From positions 7,131,545-7,195,544 of the forward strand of contig CM051456.1 of the NCBI GenBank assembly GCA_028274465.1: a stretch of 64,000 nucleotides of DNA. The letters are read 5' to 3'. Under the pieces are notes generated by a model, which saw only the letters and a list, made by a program, of their open reading frames with translations, ran no database searches and was not told where the DNA came from. The stretch comes from Plantago ovata (Eukaryota > Streptophyta > Magnoliopsida > Lamiales > Plantaginaceae). Of this stretch, positions 1 to 12,856 are shown in pieces; within the stretch, counting starts at the first letter, position 1; each line of letters begins with the position of its first letter. Both the position numbers and the translations under genes were made by a program.

Positions 1-1801
1 GGATCAATGTCCGAATTGGTTGACAAGTATTGTACCTAATGACTTAGTTCAAACATTTCCTATGCTAGTACCCGTATGAACCTTGGTCTGTAAGCTGCTT
101 AAGCTGTTGTATATATACTATGTCATCTATCTAATGCACTGATTTAAAAAAAAGAAAAAAAGAAAAGTATACAGAGGTTCCACATACCGGGCAATATACT
201 AGTGGTACTACATAGCTAATGGTTCAAATCAAATATTGGTGGGGCTCCCACAAAAAAATGATAAAATATCTAGTTCAAACTGAGTGACTATAGAAGGAAT
301 AGGACACGATTTCATTTGTATTTAAAACCATTACGCGATGAACACGAGAAATTGAAATTAGGTATATTCATATTTTCTCAATGTAAGAAACTATGAATTA
401 CAAATAACAAATATAGGCATGGTATCATCACGTTAAAACTAAATTTTCTTGGTCAAGAAGTAAAAAAAAGGGTAAGATATAGATCTAGAAGACTAAAATA
501 AATATAGAAAAGATAATAGATAACATATTTAAATATGAAATTGGCCACGAGCGCAGACGAGAATATGTGATTATAAAATCTAAAATGAATATCTAACTTA
601 TTCTTTGATAATATTGGGTATTAAAATGCAATTATAAAATCTAACGGGAATAATAAAACGTAAGTAACCCGTATTATAAATTAAAAAAAAAAATTTATGG
701 TGGTGCATATTTTAGCGAAGCGGTCTTCATTGTAATCACTAGTCTTCCCTCGTCTTCTTCCCGACAATTACAATTACCCTGCCTGTCATTCCATCGCTTT
801 CACACTGTACCTCCAACAATTTCCAGATCGAAATCGCCACGAAACGCTTCGCCATTGGAGCAGTGCACTTTCAAGTTTTACTCAGACCCTGATCTCTCCA
901 TCTACATTCCGAAACAGGATCCAACTTGTTCTCCATCAAATTAAACAAACTTCGAAAGATCCATTAAGGTGAAAACTCATTATTCACGCTTTTTAATCGT
1001 GCGCTCATACATATACTTTTCTATGTTAATGCCAATTTGCATGTTGTAAATCTCATCGCTGTCGCTCTCAATTTACCATGTTTGATCGTGTTATATTTTT
1101 CTATTTATGTATTTATTTAGGATTTACTTGTAGTATAGGTTTAGTTACTGGTAAATTATCCCTATGTGATTGCCTGATTGGATTATAAAGTTATTGATAT
1201 TGAAAGGCCACCTGATGATTTTCGTGGATGAGAGAAATACATTTACTGTATGTGGTGAAGCTTCGTTATCACAATTGATGTGCTGAATGATAAACATTGC
1301 AGCCTCACTAGTTTTAGTTAACGATTTCGTAAAATTTGGTGAATCTATTGGAACATTAATAAGGCTGTATATTGTTCAACATCCTCATTGACCAGTGCAA
1401 TAAGTTAATTGTGAACATTTGAGTGTTTGATTTGCACGGAAGCGAATGGAGATTTAGTAGATGGGAAGGAATGAAGTAAATATTTGAATGAGTTATCGTA
1501 TTTATGGCATCTTTCTGTTACTATCCTTCTGTTTTGCTATATTTTTCATAGATGCTGTTGGTAGTAGGAGTTGTGCTGTTATTGTTCTGCATCTAATGCA
1601 CTTTAAAAAGCTACTTTCTTCAATCCACACTCATCCACTCACGTCGCTAGAGCTTGCTTTTCAGAGTATTGAAGTAAGAGATACAACGGAGTAGGTGAAG
1701 GAGTTCATATGAAAAGCTGCTGGAGGTGTACATGCCTCAGCTTGACTTAGAAAGTTGCTACTGAGGTTTGAGTATGATCTTTGTCCCTGGAGTTTGAAGA
1801 G
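1..1801. other. Upstream region and probable 5' UTR of the TBL gene
   Basis: Bases 1 to about 700 are AT-rich with no coding pattern that I can see. From about 710 to 960 the composition becomes C/T-rich, as in a plant 5' leader. A possible 5'-UTR intron donor (AAGGTGAAA) lies near 965. No gene is recognisable before the TBL start codon. The short open frame at 1488-1694 has no recognisable protein content. Confidence 0.4.
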
Positions 1802-4800
1802 ATGAAGGGTGGACAACAATTTAGCAGGAAATGGGCACGGCCATTTTCGTTTTCTATAGCTGCTCTATTTTTCACCACTGTATTCTTTTGGACTTGGGAA
1901 AGTAACCCACTCCTTGCTGGCATGTTAACTGCTGAAGACCAGTTCATAATGCATACTCCAGGTATTAATATCGATATGATATGTTTTTTTGTTTTTGTGA
2001 GCCATTGTGAGCGATGAGTAGTAATTTGTAGTATGTAACTGTCAGGGTTTTGTTTATCATGTTATGATGATATGGAAAAAATATGGTATATTGAACTGTG
2101 AGTGATGATAAGCAATTGATAGTATGTAACTGCCAGTGTTTTGTTCTACATGTTATGATGTGATATGGATAAGATATGGTATATTGTTTAAAAATCCTGG
2201 CTGTGCCTAAAAGGATGTCACTAGTACTTCTAGTTATTACACCTTGTAATTCCCATCATGTCAAAGCATGTGTCTTCAACACAATTGTGCCTTGTTAGAT
2301 CATCATTATTGTGTACTCCTAACATTGATTGTGCAATATTGTGATTGCCAGTATTTGTCTGAAGGTTAATAATAATTTTTCAACCCTAATCATTTAAGTT
2401 CTAACTTATGATTACTTTAACCGAATTGTGTCTTGAATTACAGATCTTTTTGTGGATAATTCTGCTGATTCTTCAGTGCTATGGCATACTAAAGAACAGA
2501 TACCAGATGAAAGTTCACTTTCACAAGTCACAGAAAATCTAGATGACAAGACTACAGGTCACGACGATGTTATACATAATAAATCCTTTGTCTCACCTGA
2601 AGGAAAAGTTGAGGACATAGGTCTGGCCTCATCCCCAACGAACCACTGTAAGTTGCCATTCTGACTATCTTTTACTGCTCAATCATCTCCTGAACTGAAC
2701 TATGAAAGTACACATAGCTCTTGTTGTTTTTATAGGTATCAAGCATGTAATTAATGATTATGTAATGCTAATTTAGTATTATTAAGCTGATGAAGTCTGC
2801 CTGTCATTGATGTTGCCTGATGTTAGAGCTTCTTAGGCAATATCTGCTTTTCATCTTGAAATCTTGGCTGGCCATGAATGCACATACCTTATCATTCTTT
2901 GACAATATGATTATATTAAAAAGCATTCTCCAGTTAATGTATAACATCATTATTTATAATTCTTTTGTTTGAGTTGAAGGCTCATGTTGTTGATTTGCTT
3001 GTATAATTTGCAGTGTATGTTTTCCCTTGGACCTAGCATAGTTCATATACCAGTCAATCATGTATGATATGAAATAGTTTCAGAGTTACTTTTGTTCCCA
3101 TTTGTGTAACTCTCCTGAGTCCTGATCATTTGGAGTTTCATATATACCATGACTCTTGCTGTTATTTAATGTTTGAAAAGCCCAGTATAAGCTTTCAAAA
3201 TAAAGTGGCCATCGCCCATGATTACATAAGTATAACAATTTTTTTTAATTGTTTTCTGTAGCTTGTAATTATGCTAAAGGAAGATGGGTGGCAGACAGTC
3301 GAAGGCCACTGTATTCTGGATTTGGATGCAAGCAGTGGTTGTCTGACATGTGGGCATGTAGGCTTACCCAGCGCACGGATTTCTCTTATGAAGGTTATCG
3401 CTGGCAGCCGGACAATTGTGATATGAAGGACTTCAAAGCTGCCAAACTTTTGGAAAAGTAACTTTCTTTAATCTTCCTCATTTCAAATGATGGCTGCCAT
3501 GTTATTTTTATTGCACATCATTTCCTAATGTAGCCTGCTTTTTAACTCTGCACCAAACTTTTTTACTTCCCGAATTATAAAGTTTTGGTGCAAACAAACT
3601 GCAATCGTTTTTTTTTTTCCCTTCCAAATTTCTTAAGCATGGGGGCATGGGTCTAAAATTTCTCAAAACATGTGGAGATTTCTATGCAAGAAACGTAGGT
3701 AACAGAGTGAATTATATTTAAGTTTGCATATAATGTGTGATTTTACACATAGTTCCACTTGTTTTATGAACTATAGCTACATAGGTTTCATGCCTTTTGG
3801 AATGTATGTGCCATTGTCATTGAACAAGTGTATATACTGAAATATGATGCTACTCAACTCTTCTACTGATTTCATTAATGAAACATAAGATTAAGTAGAG
3901 GGGAAAGAAAGAGAACTGTGGAGCATATGTTCTGATAAAATATAATTATGGAATTCTTCTTTGCCAATTGTACCTTATAGGATTTGCCTTTATAACACAT
4001 TCTTGACCATTTTTTTTTTTTTAGAGTATTGTTTCCTGTCTCAATTATTACTCATGAAGTATCTACTTTCCAGATTGCAGAACAAGACCCTTGCATTTAT
4101 AGGAGATTCACTGGGTAGACAACAGTTCCAGTCTTTAATGTGCATGGCCACTGGCGGTGAGTATATGCCAGAAATTGAAAACGTGGGATGGAAATATGGA
4201 CTTGTCAAACCAAAAGGGGCTGTTCGTCCTGACGGATGGGCATTTAGGTTCCCCCATACAAATACCACTATTTTATATTATTGGTCAGCAAGTCTTTGTG
4301 GCATTGAGCCAATCAATGCAACAGATCCAGCTACTGAATTTGCCATGCATTTGGATCGACCTCCATTTTTCTTGAGCAAATTCATTCCTACATTCGATGT
4401 CGTAGTTCTAAATACGGGTCATCACTGGAACAGGGGTAAGCTTAATGCAAATCGCTGGGTGATGTACGCAGACGGGAAACGGGTCACAGATAGAAAGCTG
4501 GCTATGATGGATAATGCAAAAAATCTCACAGTTCACAGCATTGCCAAATGGCTTGATTCTCAAATTTCCCTTCGCCCAGAACTTAAAGGATTTTTCCGAA
4601 CAATATCACCAAGACACTTTGCCCATGGAGATTGGAATACTGGAGGCAGTTGTGATAATTTGACTCCATTATCTAAAGGGAGTGAAGTACTTCGCAATAA
4701 TTCAAGTGATCCTCTTATTGAGAGTGCTGTCAAGGGTACAAAGGTGAAGCTTTTGGATATAACTGCAATTTCAGAACTAAGGGATGAGAGTCACATATCG

Positions 4801-4902
4801 CGATATAGTATCAAAGCATCAACTGGTATCAATGACTGCTTACATTGGTGCCTTCCCGGCATTCCTGATACATGGAATGAGTTGCTTTATGCACAGTTAT
4901 GA
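1802..4902 (+). CDS. Trichome birefringence-like (TBL) polysaccharide O-acetyltransferase, four exons
   Basis: Exons 1802-1961, 2444-2647, 3262-3457 and 4074-4902 join in frame to a 462-residue protein, and every junction is GT-AG. A single N-terminal membrane anchor (about residues 12-31) fits a Golgi type II protein. The TBL domain opens with CNYAKGRWV in exon 3. The esterase-type GDS motif is [10 protein letters not shown] in exon 4, and the partner DxxH motif is DCLHWCLPG close to the C-terminus. TBL proteins transfer acetyl groups from acetyl-CoA to wall polysaccharides such as xylan, mannan or pectin; the substrate cannot be read from sequence. The MKGG start resembles the TBL14-16 branch, which is only a weak assignment. 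The ATG at 1802 was chosen because the frame upstream of it has only a TTG. The gene looks intact. Confidence 0.9.
2009..2190 (+). repeat. About 91-bp tandem duplication in TBL intron 1
   Basis: Two adjacent copies (about 2009-2098 and 2099-2190) share blocks such as GTATGTAACTG, GTTATGATG and ATATGGTATATTG in the same order. They differ by scattered substitutions. The duplication is wholly intronic. Confidence 0.75.
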
Positions 4903-6067
4903 GTTTATTCTTTTAACTAGGCTTTCATGGAGAAAATTGCTTCCTGAGTTGTAGCTCTACATTGCCAGTTCTTGGCGTGCTCTCTGTAAAGAAACTTTTC
5001 CGCGTGCTCTGGAAGAACCTTCGATTCCTTGTCACTGGCATGTAAGTTATTCGAAATCAGAGAATGAGAGAACTATTGAAGACATCATCAGTGAATAGAT
5101 GGCTTCTGGTCTGGCATAAAATTCAGCAAGTAAATAACTCCATTTATACAAGACCTGGCAAATTTTTTATTTTCTCTTTGCGTGTTCCATTTTTTTTTAC
5201 GGAATAGAGATAGGTTGATTCTTTCATAGGGGCTCACATATAATTAGGTACTCTTTTGTAGATTGTGGTTTTGTTGTTGTTAACTTATATGCTGGAAGTG
5301 TAACTGCCTACCAGTACCAGGTAGCAACACTTTGCTAGCAACTCACAGATTCTAACATTTGTTCTCTCAGTATTATACAAATAACTGGTCAACGACTTTG
5401 CATGTGTCATGGAGTACTTTTTTTTCTTGGATTATCTTTCAAGTCTGCATTGGTGCTCCCATTAGAGAAGTAGAAAACAAACTCAATTCGATGCAAGCAT
5501 TCTTTAAAACCAACTTTTTAAGCAGGTTGGGTTGTTATGGATGTATGGCTGATGAATCACACGGGATAAACACACATTTTGTATTGCAAACATCAGAACA
5601 ACTGTAACTTACATGATCACACCATGAGAGTACAAAGTGTGGTTTCTTTTATATAAATTATAATTCACAACATGAGTACAGAGCACACGTTTTGTTTATA
5701 GACTGGTGCATGAATAATTGTATGGATTTTATAATTCTTAACCAAACGATCAATTGAAAAATGAGTGCAAACTTAATTTTAACACTTGGTATTTCATATC
5801 ATGTGATTTATTAGATGCAGTAAGTTTCTATTTAATTCGTTCGAAAAATAAATAAATTTACACTTTAGAGTCTTCCACTGTTCGAATTAATTTAATTGAA
5901 ATTTATAATATAAATCAGTTAGCTCAAAATTCAAATTAAGAGTTTAGATTTTGTTAAATAATCACCAAACGACACAGTACCACATTTACATTTAAAAAGG
6001 AAGAAAGAAAAAAAATCAAAATTTCCAGGAATAAAACATAATTGTTACGACTCGCGAGCATCAGAAA
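4903..6067. other. TBL 3' region and spacer before the PAXX-like gene
   Basis: The first part (to about 5620) is probably TBL 3' UTR. The rest is AT-rich spacer ending in the short leader of the next gene. The open frame at 5359-5607 has no recognisable domain, and I do not support it as a gene. Confidence 0.4.
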
Positions 6068-9000
6068 ATGTCGCCGATATTCGGGAAGGTGACGGCAGAA
6101 TGGTCGACCACAAAATCAGAAACCGATGAGTCGCCGCCGTTTCTGTTTCTGGCAAGTGGTTTAGACGAAGAACCTCGTGCCCTTCGCCTCACAGTCTCCG
6201 ACTTCAACTCCAACACCTTTCACGTCACCAAGTCTCAGCTAGACCTCGAAGACCTGGTTCGTCACCAATTCCACCTATTTCCTAAATTCTGGCGTTTCAA
6301 TTACTTCATCAATAATATCTATGGTTCTTCAATTCAATTCAATTCAATTCAATGATTCTTTGTTTAGTTCACATGAATAAATCGAGGCAATCAATTGTGC
6401 AATCTGTGTTAGTTGCTTCACTATTGAAGATCCGTTGCTTGTATCATCCTGTTGAATCAATATGTTGATTGTAATGATTTCATATGTGGTTAGATTGGAA
6501 TACAAAGTTCCCAAGCTTCTGCTGTTTTAGAGAAAAACTGCTTGCAGATTATGCATTTTTTAGTATAGTGATAGAACATACAAGGAAAACAATGTGTGTT
6601 TAATCGGTCGCTTTAGCAGAATAGTCTATTACGTAGTACTTGTGAATATTTCGTTAGCTGTGGTGCTCTACATTTACTAGTGTTGAACTGCTGATTATTA
6701 TCTGTAGCTTATTTGGCTTATTTTTCAATGGAGTGCTTTACATTCAATTATGACTATCTATTATCTATCAGATTGATTTCACAGAGATAGTTCGAATATG
6801 ATCCGGCTTGGTGTACAATGCGTGATTTTAACTGTATAATAACATACTAAGGATTTTGGAGGTTTTTCTTGAATGCATTCATTTGAGTAAGCATATGCAC
6901 TTCTGTGATAGGATTGCTCAATTTGAGCATCCCAAAGTGCAGAAGCTAATGATTCAATTTGGTGTAACTGAACCTGGTTTACTTATTTTGCAATGAAGAG
7001 GGATGATATTGGCATTGGTGGCTCATGGTCTGAGTTTGTGGACTATACAGCAACTTCATTGGGATCTTCGGATGTGAAGCTTATTCTGGATGGTTCCTCA
7101 GAATCTAATGGTAAGTTACAAATGTTTTTTGAAACTGTAATGGAATCATTTTGGGCGATTATAGTTCTCTGAGGATGAAAAAACAATAAGTAATCAGTCT
7201 AAAGGATAATAAAATCCTTAATGAGTTTGGCTTTACCTAAATGGTTTTATATAATTAAAAAGAAATGAAAAAAGAAAAAACATTCACACTCAATTTTTTT
7301 ACCTGTCATTGTCGAATAGTTTTCTAGAATCTAGATGTAGATGTGGTGGCTTTTCTGACTCCTAAGCTTTCGAGTTCAGAGTTCATACATATCTTTGTGC
7401 CTGTAAGCAAAGGTCCTTTTGTCCAACAATGCATAAAATATCTTCACTGTCAAGGGTGTGATCTTTTCTGTGTCAGAAATGAAGTTACCATCATGCACAT
7501 CAGCAATCATGATTCATGTGTATCCCTCTAAGTCATGCATTTATTAGTTTATAACTGCATGTGTCCTGTTTTAGGTGCTTCTCGCGCAAAATTAATTGCC
7601 CAAAAAGCAAAAGGAATGCCACGGATTTCTATACCCCTCTCCAAACTCGCCGATGGAGCTGCTGCTGAGGCCATGTCAACGCTTTCCTTGGAGCTCTACA
7701 AAGATTACAGAGACGTGAAGTCATTACTTGCAAAAGGTTTGTAAAAAGGGACAACTTTTTGCATCTATGTGTGCTTTTCTTGTGGTTACCATTTAATTCA
7801 TTATTATTTCTCACCAGCCAGTGATAACGTTTTGCACCTCTGTGTGTGTCTTCAGAGCAGTTAAGCAATGATCAGTTGACAAAATCTGTAGCTGCTGAAA
7901 AGGTACACCCAACTGTCACTTGGACAATCCTCTCACCATTTTATGTTTGTTTTTTATGGAATGCTTGTTTGCTGCTGAGATGCTTAGTGTCTTGACAACT
8001 GTGAGAATTTTCTGGTATCTTGTAAAGTCCTGACAATTGTTGTCGTAATGATGCAACATTAGTTTGAGCATGAGAAAAATCTCACGGTGTCAGCTTTTTT
8101 CTGATTTCATTGTGATCCTAGTTTCTGTAACTGAATTTTTGTATTTGCAACTTCTATATAGAAGACAAGTTTCTAAATTTTTGTATTTCCTAGTTGTTTG
8201 AGCATGTAAATGACACATCTCAAATGGAACATTAATACCAAGTTAGAAGCATGCCAAACATGCCCTTCTGACCCTCTCTTTGCTGGAGTTTCCAGACTCT
8301 GTTATTTAGAGCTAATGCCTCCCCATTTCTCCATTGTACCTCTTCTAGAAAACCCCTGCCATACTCTGGCGCTAAGAAAATGCTAGCTGGATTTGCTCCT
8401 CTAATGCGCACAAGTTATTTGCATATTTCGTTTTTTTGCACATCTCAATCATTTCGTTTTGGGTAATGATTATGTGGGATATCTCTTAGTTGCCATAATT
8501 CCTTGGCATGAAATGAGGGTTTGGATTCTTAAAAACTCCTAATTATCATCAGTTATCTTGTAAAATGATTTTTGAACATTTTTTTTCAGGAAAAGAGCGA
8601 CTCTCTCCAGAAGCAGTTGGACATGTTATTCTATTCGAGGAAGGGCAAGTTTCAGAAGATAAATGGCACAGACAATCCAGATTCTACACCAGCTATTTCA
8701 TCGCAAGATTCTCCAGGTATTTCTCTTTGGTAAATGAAGTTTTCATTACGTGAAAACTGTAAAAACAGATAAGCCCACTTCTTCTTCTTCTTTTTTTTTT
8801 TTTTTAATACTTTTAAATAAGTGAGCTGCAGTAGGGTATTAAATCAGCTTGCTTAACATCTAGCCATTCAGGTAACATGCTCTTTTGATACAACCATCAA
8901 ATGAACCCGTTTAGTCAATAAGCTAGCACTTTTAACTAACCTGAGGCTGCTTGTGACAATTGTATGAAATGAAAATTAATTGTAGGTACTAGGCTGTGGC

Positions 9001-9536
9001 TGGTGCAACTATCTAACTCATAATTTGAAACGATCTCGGAGGTTTAAAAGCTGAATTATCAAACAACTGTAGTCAGACGACTCAGGCCCACTACTAAATA
9101 AAAACATACTTCTATTAAGATTAAAAATCTGGCAGTCTTGCCTATCTCCTTGGAGTGCGTGTTAGTAATTATGGCAGTGCAATTAAAAGTACTGGCATGA
9201 AATTTGTGGAGCTGCAATCATGATGTACACATAGCGGGCTCGCATGTGTCTTGAATTCTTCCAAACTCTTTACATTTTCATTCATACTATTTGTTTGTAT
9301 TTTTGTTCAAGTTCACTTTTCTTGCTATAAATCATTAGTTACATCTATTGCAGTTAAGCAGGCTGCAAATATTCCAGGGCCACCTAAAGCCAAGCGAGTT
9401 GTCCCAGCATTTCGCAGGTGAATATTTATCCTACTTGTTAATATTGGTTTCATGAAAAATTGGTCTGATTATTCAATCTGTTTGTTGCAGGTCTAAAGTA
9501 AGAGGGGCAGTATTGCAAGACACTGAAGATGACTAA
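6068..9536 (+). CDS. PAXX: Probable plant PAXX, a non-homologous end-joining factor, seven exons
   Basis: Exons 6068-6256, 6999-7110, 7575-7736, 7856-7902, 8590-8716, 9354-9417 and 9491-9536 join in frame to 248 residues. The layout matches the PAXX/XRCC4-like fold. A beta-rich head covers about residues 1-125, with FLFLASGLDEE and then LRLTVSDFNSNTFHV. A heptad-like helix follows at about 129-180 (TLSLELYKDYRDVKSLLAKE then EKEKSDSLQKQLDMLF), then a disordered tail. The last residues, AFRRSKVRGAVLQDTEDD, have the aromatic-basic then acidic pattern of the Ku-binding C-terminus of animal PAXX. PAXX acts in the nucleus with Ku, XRCC4 and DNA ligase IV in double-strand-break repair. In plants, which lack an obvious XLF, a PAXX-like protein is thought to fill that role. 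The assignment is by eye; another coiled-coil scaffold protein is the main alternative. Confidence 0.72.
6329..6353 (+). repeat. Pentanucleotide microsatellite (TTCAA)5
   Basis: Five TTCAA units lie in intron 1 of the PAXX-like gene. This is a simple slippage repeat with no evident function. Confidence 0.8.
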
Positions 9537-10332
9537 TAGAAACAAGCATGAAATTGAGTCCGCATCTTGCTGGATGCTAAAGTTAGTAGCTTTTGTTTGT
9601 CTTTCGTAAATATTTCACTTCAAAAGTGTGAAGGGCTGTTGTTCAACCAGCCAGCTGAATGAATAGCGTAATATATACTGAAGGGTTTCTGCAAATCGCA
9701 ATGTTTGTTGTAACTTGTGAGGATTCTTGTGAAAACATGATTTATTTTACTACTGAAAACTAGAAAGTGAATTGACATGTAAAATCTTAAAAATCTCTTT
9801 GCCGGAAAGAGTTGTAATATCCTCTCCGTTCTCCTTCTAGAATCAAAGTCTCGTTTGATCCTCGTACACTACTGAACTATGATCTGGCATTATTGGTTAT
9901 CACTTATGACAGCAAGTGATATCAGTCCTAAAATGACAAATGATAAATAAATCAATATTTTATGCCTTTGCTTGGATCGAAGTTCTATGAGTTGAGCAGG
10001 TATTTGAGACGAGCACTTGTGCAGCTTGTGATCTTCTTGTTTTCAACTTGTGCAACTCAGCCAGATGAATAAGCGACTTCTTGGTCCATCTGATTTGTTT
10101 TTCTCATCGCCAAGGGACAATTTGCAAGGTACCAGGCTAGTCTCAACGGACCTGCATGATCAAAAGTTGGTCAGGTGAGATCTAATGTTCTTGCTTTTGT
10201 TGAGATTTGTGTGTAAATCAATTTCAGCGTCGCATTTTGTGGAAATTATTGGTGGATAATTTTCACAGTCGGAACAGGACATCAAAATTTAATTTCAAAT
10301 AATCTACTCTTACTGTTAAATGTTGCAGGACG
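9537..10332. other. Convergent 3' region between the PAXX-like gene and the next gene
   Basis: The PAXX-like gene (+) and the 238-residue gene (-) end toward each other here, so both 3' UTRs must lie in this interval. No further coding frame is supported. Confidence 0.5.
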
Positions 10333-11049
10333 CTAAGAGCAGAAAGATCTGAAAGCATACCTGGTCATTTTGTTACCACCATCACTTGTGTCTGTTTTCG
10401 TAGTAGTGCAATTCCTTTTTGCTGCTAGCCACATCATCTTCCACCAATCAATTGCAGTTCTCATCTGAAAGCCCTCTGAGGATCGCTCACTGTAGATTCT
10501 GGAGGGTTTCCTTCCCCTTGACCTTGACCTGGAATTCACAGATACAGGTAGGAACATCTTTAGTTGCAAAGATTCACTCTCCATGCTCTCTGATCTGCTT
10601 ACTCGACGACCACTGCCCCCGTTCTGATTTTTTTTCTTATATACAGCTGCTTTTTTTTGCTCCACTTTCTTCTCATCCACTGACACTAGTCTCTGCTCTT
10701 GCAGCTCCTCCGTGCTTTGCTGACCATCAACAATATCTTTAAGCGACAGTTCATATGCAGATTCTGGCATATCCTTGATCATATCCATCATCTGCTGTCT
10801 ACCATCAGCTATAGCTTGTCGTCGTGATCCTGGGGCTGGAAAGCTGTAGTGGTTGAGTCCTTGCAGCCAAGGTGAGACTTCACGCCTATAATGCGCCTCC
10901 CTTATGTAGCCTTTTCGTTCTTTTGTCCAAAGCGGAGGAGAACTAGGATACTCATCGCACCTTTGGGTTTGGAACTCCACATCTTGGGCAAGAAGCTGTT
11001 CCGCAGGTACTTTTTCTTCCCAAAACTCGAACTCAGGTGATCTCGCCAT
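10333..11049 (-). CDS. Unrecognised plant protein, 238 aa
   Basis: This is a single open frame starting MARSPEFEFWEEKV. I do not recognise the family. The N-terminal half is the part that looks conserved: it carries a Pro/Trp/Tyr-rich stretch (PPLWTKERKGYIREAHYRRE, then WLQGLNHYSFPAPGSRR) followed by a helical MMDMIKDMPESAYELSLKDI segment. The second half is basic and Ser/Arg-rich (RRVSRSESMESES, SRSRSRGRKPSR) and is probably disordered. It ends in a short Trp-rich segment, WWKMMWLAA. No signal peptide or enzyme motif is visible. Nuclear or kinase-substrate roles are possible but not supported. It is convergent with the PAXX-like gene. Codon use and length argue for a real gene, but an intron near the 3' end cannot be excluded. 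Confidence 0.7.
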   Translation of the reverse strand: MARSPEFEFWEEKVPAEQLLAQDVEFQTQRCDEYPSSPPLWTKERKGYIREAHYRREVSPWLQGLNHYSFPAPGSRRQAIADGRQQMMDMIKDMPESAYELSLKDIVDGQQSTEELQEQRLVSVDEKKVEQKKAAVYKKKNQNGGSGRRVSRSESMESESLQLKMFLPVSVNSRSRSRGRKPSRIYSERSSEGFQMRTAIDWWKMMWLAAKRNCTTTKTDTSDGGNKMTRYAFRSFCS

Positions 11050-12856
11050 CGTGTGTAGCGATTTAGAAGCTGGACTTAGAGGTGTTGGTGTATGGACATA
11101 TATGAGCTTGTGGGTGGCTAGATGTATGTGGTTGATTTGATTAGCAATAGCAGTAGTGAGTCAATGGAGTTTTCCACTATGCATTTTGTTCCTGCCGTCT
11201 ATAAGGGGCAATGACTAAATGCATTCGTTCTTATTTTCCAAATGTCTGTTCAGGCCTCAAAAATGCGTTTTTCATTTTGTCTTACTTTATTGGACACCTA
11301 GTAGGACAAGCTGAACTTTCAGTAGGCTTTCTTTCCCTTTCATTTTATTTGTTTAAGTGCTCCTATTTATTTATTTATATCATATTTTAGGTCCTTTTCA
11401 AATATGAAGTGATAGCATCAGCAGGCTTTTGTTTAATGCATTCTTGACTGAGTGCTTGTCATCAAATTTGTATGCTTACATTGTGTGAAGAGCTTTTGTT
11501 TGGTTTTGAGAATATGGAGAAATGGACAAGTTTTTTTTTTCTACTTGAGCACCCTTATTACCGGTTCACCTTATTAACATCACGTAGTAGTAACTAATAC
11601 TAATATACATTGGTGTGGTGTTACTCTTTGACACCAGAGTCCTTTTTTCTTTTTGGTCTTTTTTATAAGATGTATATTTCAGAATATGAACCCTAAATGT
11701 GTCGAATGGGTGGAGGAGTTATTACTACAAAACGAATCCGACAATAATTTTGCGAAGCAATTAAGTACGTGGTAGACCCACAGCCACTATTGAAATGTCA
11801 AAGTAGACTATACAGTGATAGGTGTGTAGAATTTTATACTGTAAGGTATGGTCGAGAGTTGAGTCGTGCAGCTGATCAAGAAAGGAAGTGATATTCTTTC
11901 ACTAGAGCAATCATGTCAATTTATGTCATTGTAAGGTGGGAATTGTTAAAAATCAAATCTACTTTTACTTCAGGAATATCCTATTTCCCGTTGGATTAGA
12001 CCCTTTTTGTTTTTAATGACAGCAATTATCGGAAACAAATCTATTTTAATGGAAGTCGGCATTAGTACAAAACGACACTAACAGTTCTTAAAGTTATTAA
12101 GTCGTCCAAGATAAGGACACTGATACTAATTATTATTAACAAAAAAGATAACTACAATAATGCAAGTATTAAGAATTCTACAATATTCATTAATTAATTT
12201 TGATTGAAGTAAATGGATATGTCAAAAAATAATCAAATGCGACTGGTATTCAATTGAAAAAACTCAAGTACGACTCTACGAGGAAGACGTGTATTTGATT
12301 TTGAAGTGTTCGGTGAATGGTGATACATTTGTTATTGTCACACGACTCTCAAGTCTCTAATGGACTTTGTTTATTTCCTCTTCTTTAAAGTTTTGAAGAA
12401 GTTATAAATTTATATGATAACCGATCATTTTTTAAATGAAACTTATTAGGAAGCTTCTTTTTTCTTTTCCAAATTACATTACAAAAGGAGCTAGCAATTT
12501 TTGCAAATTGACTCTATACGACTTTATAAATCACTATCGTAAAATTGAGAATAATATACTACTAGTGCCATACGAGCGGTTGAAGTTTGAAGTTTTAACG
12601 GTGATACAAAACTTAATTGAATTGGGACAACGGAGTAGTGATTATCTTGTTGTGTTTGACATGAACATTTAAATGTGGTAATCAAGTAAATTTCCCTCTT
12701 TCGTATAAAAGACACTTGGTGTTATGCTAATCTACATCTCTCTGCAATCCCTCTCCCTATTTTCAAGTTTGAGTTTTGTGAATGGAAAAAAATTACCCCA
12801 AGAGTAGTTGAGATCCACATGGATGTGAATAGAAACTGTTTGTTAACACAATGTGT
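11050..12856. other. Divergent/intergenic region, no gene seen
   Basis: The first part is the 5' leader and promoter of the minus-strand 238-aa gene. The remainder is AT-rich up to the end of the PPR gene. The open frame at 12436-12672 has neither domain content nor a promoter-like context. Confidence 0.4.

Noticed and set aside
12436-12672. 78-aa open frame
   Set aside because: It lies in AT-rich intergenic DNA with no domain, no leader and a competing antisense frame.
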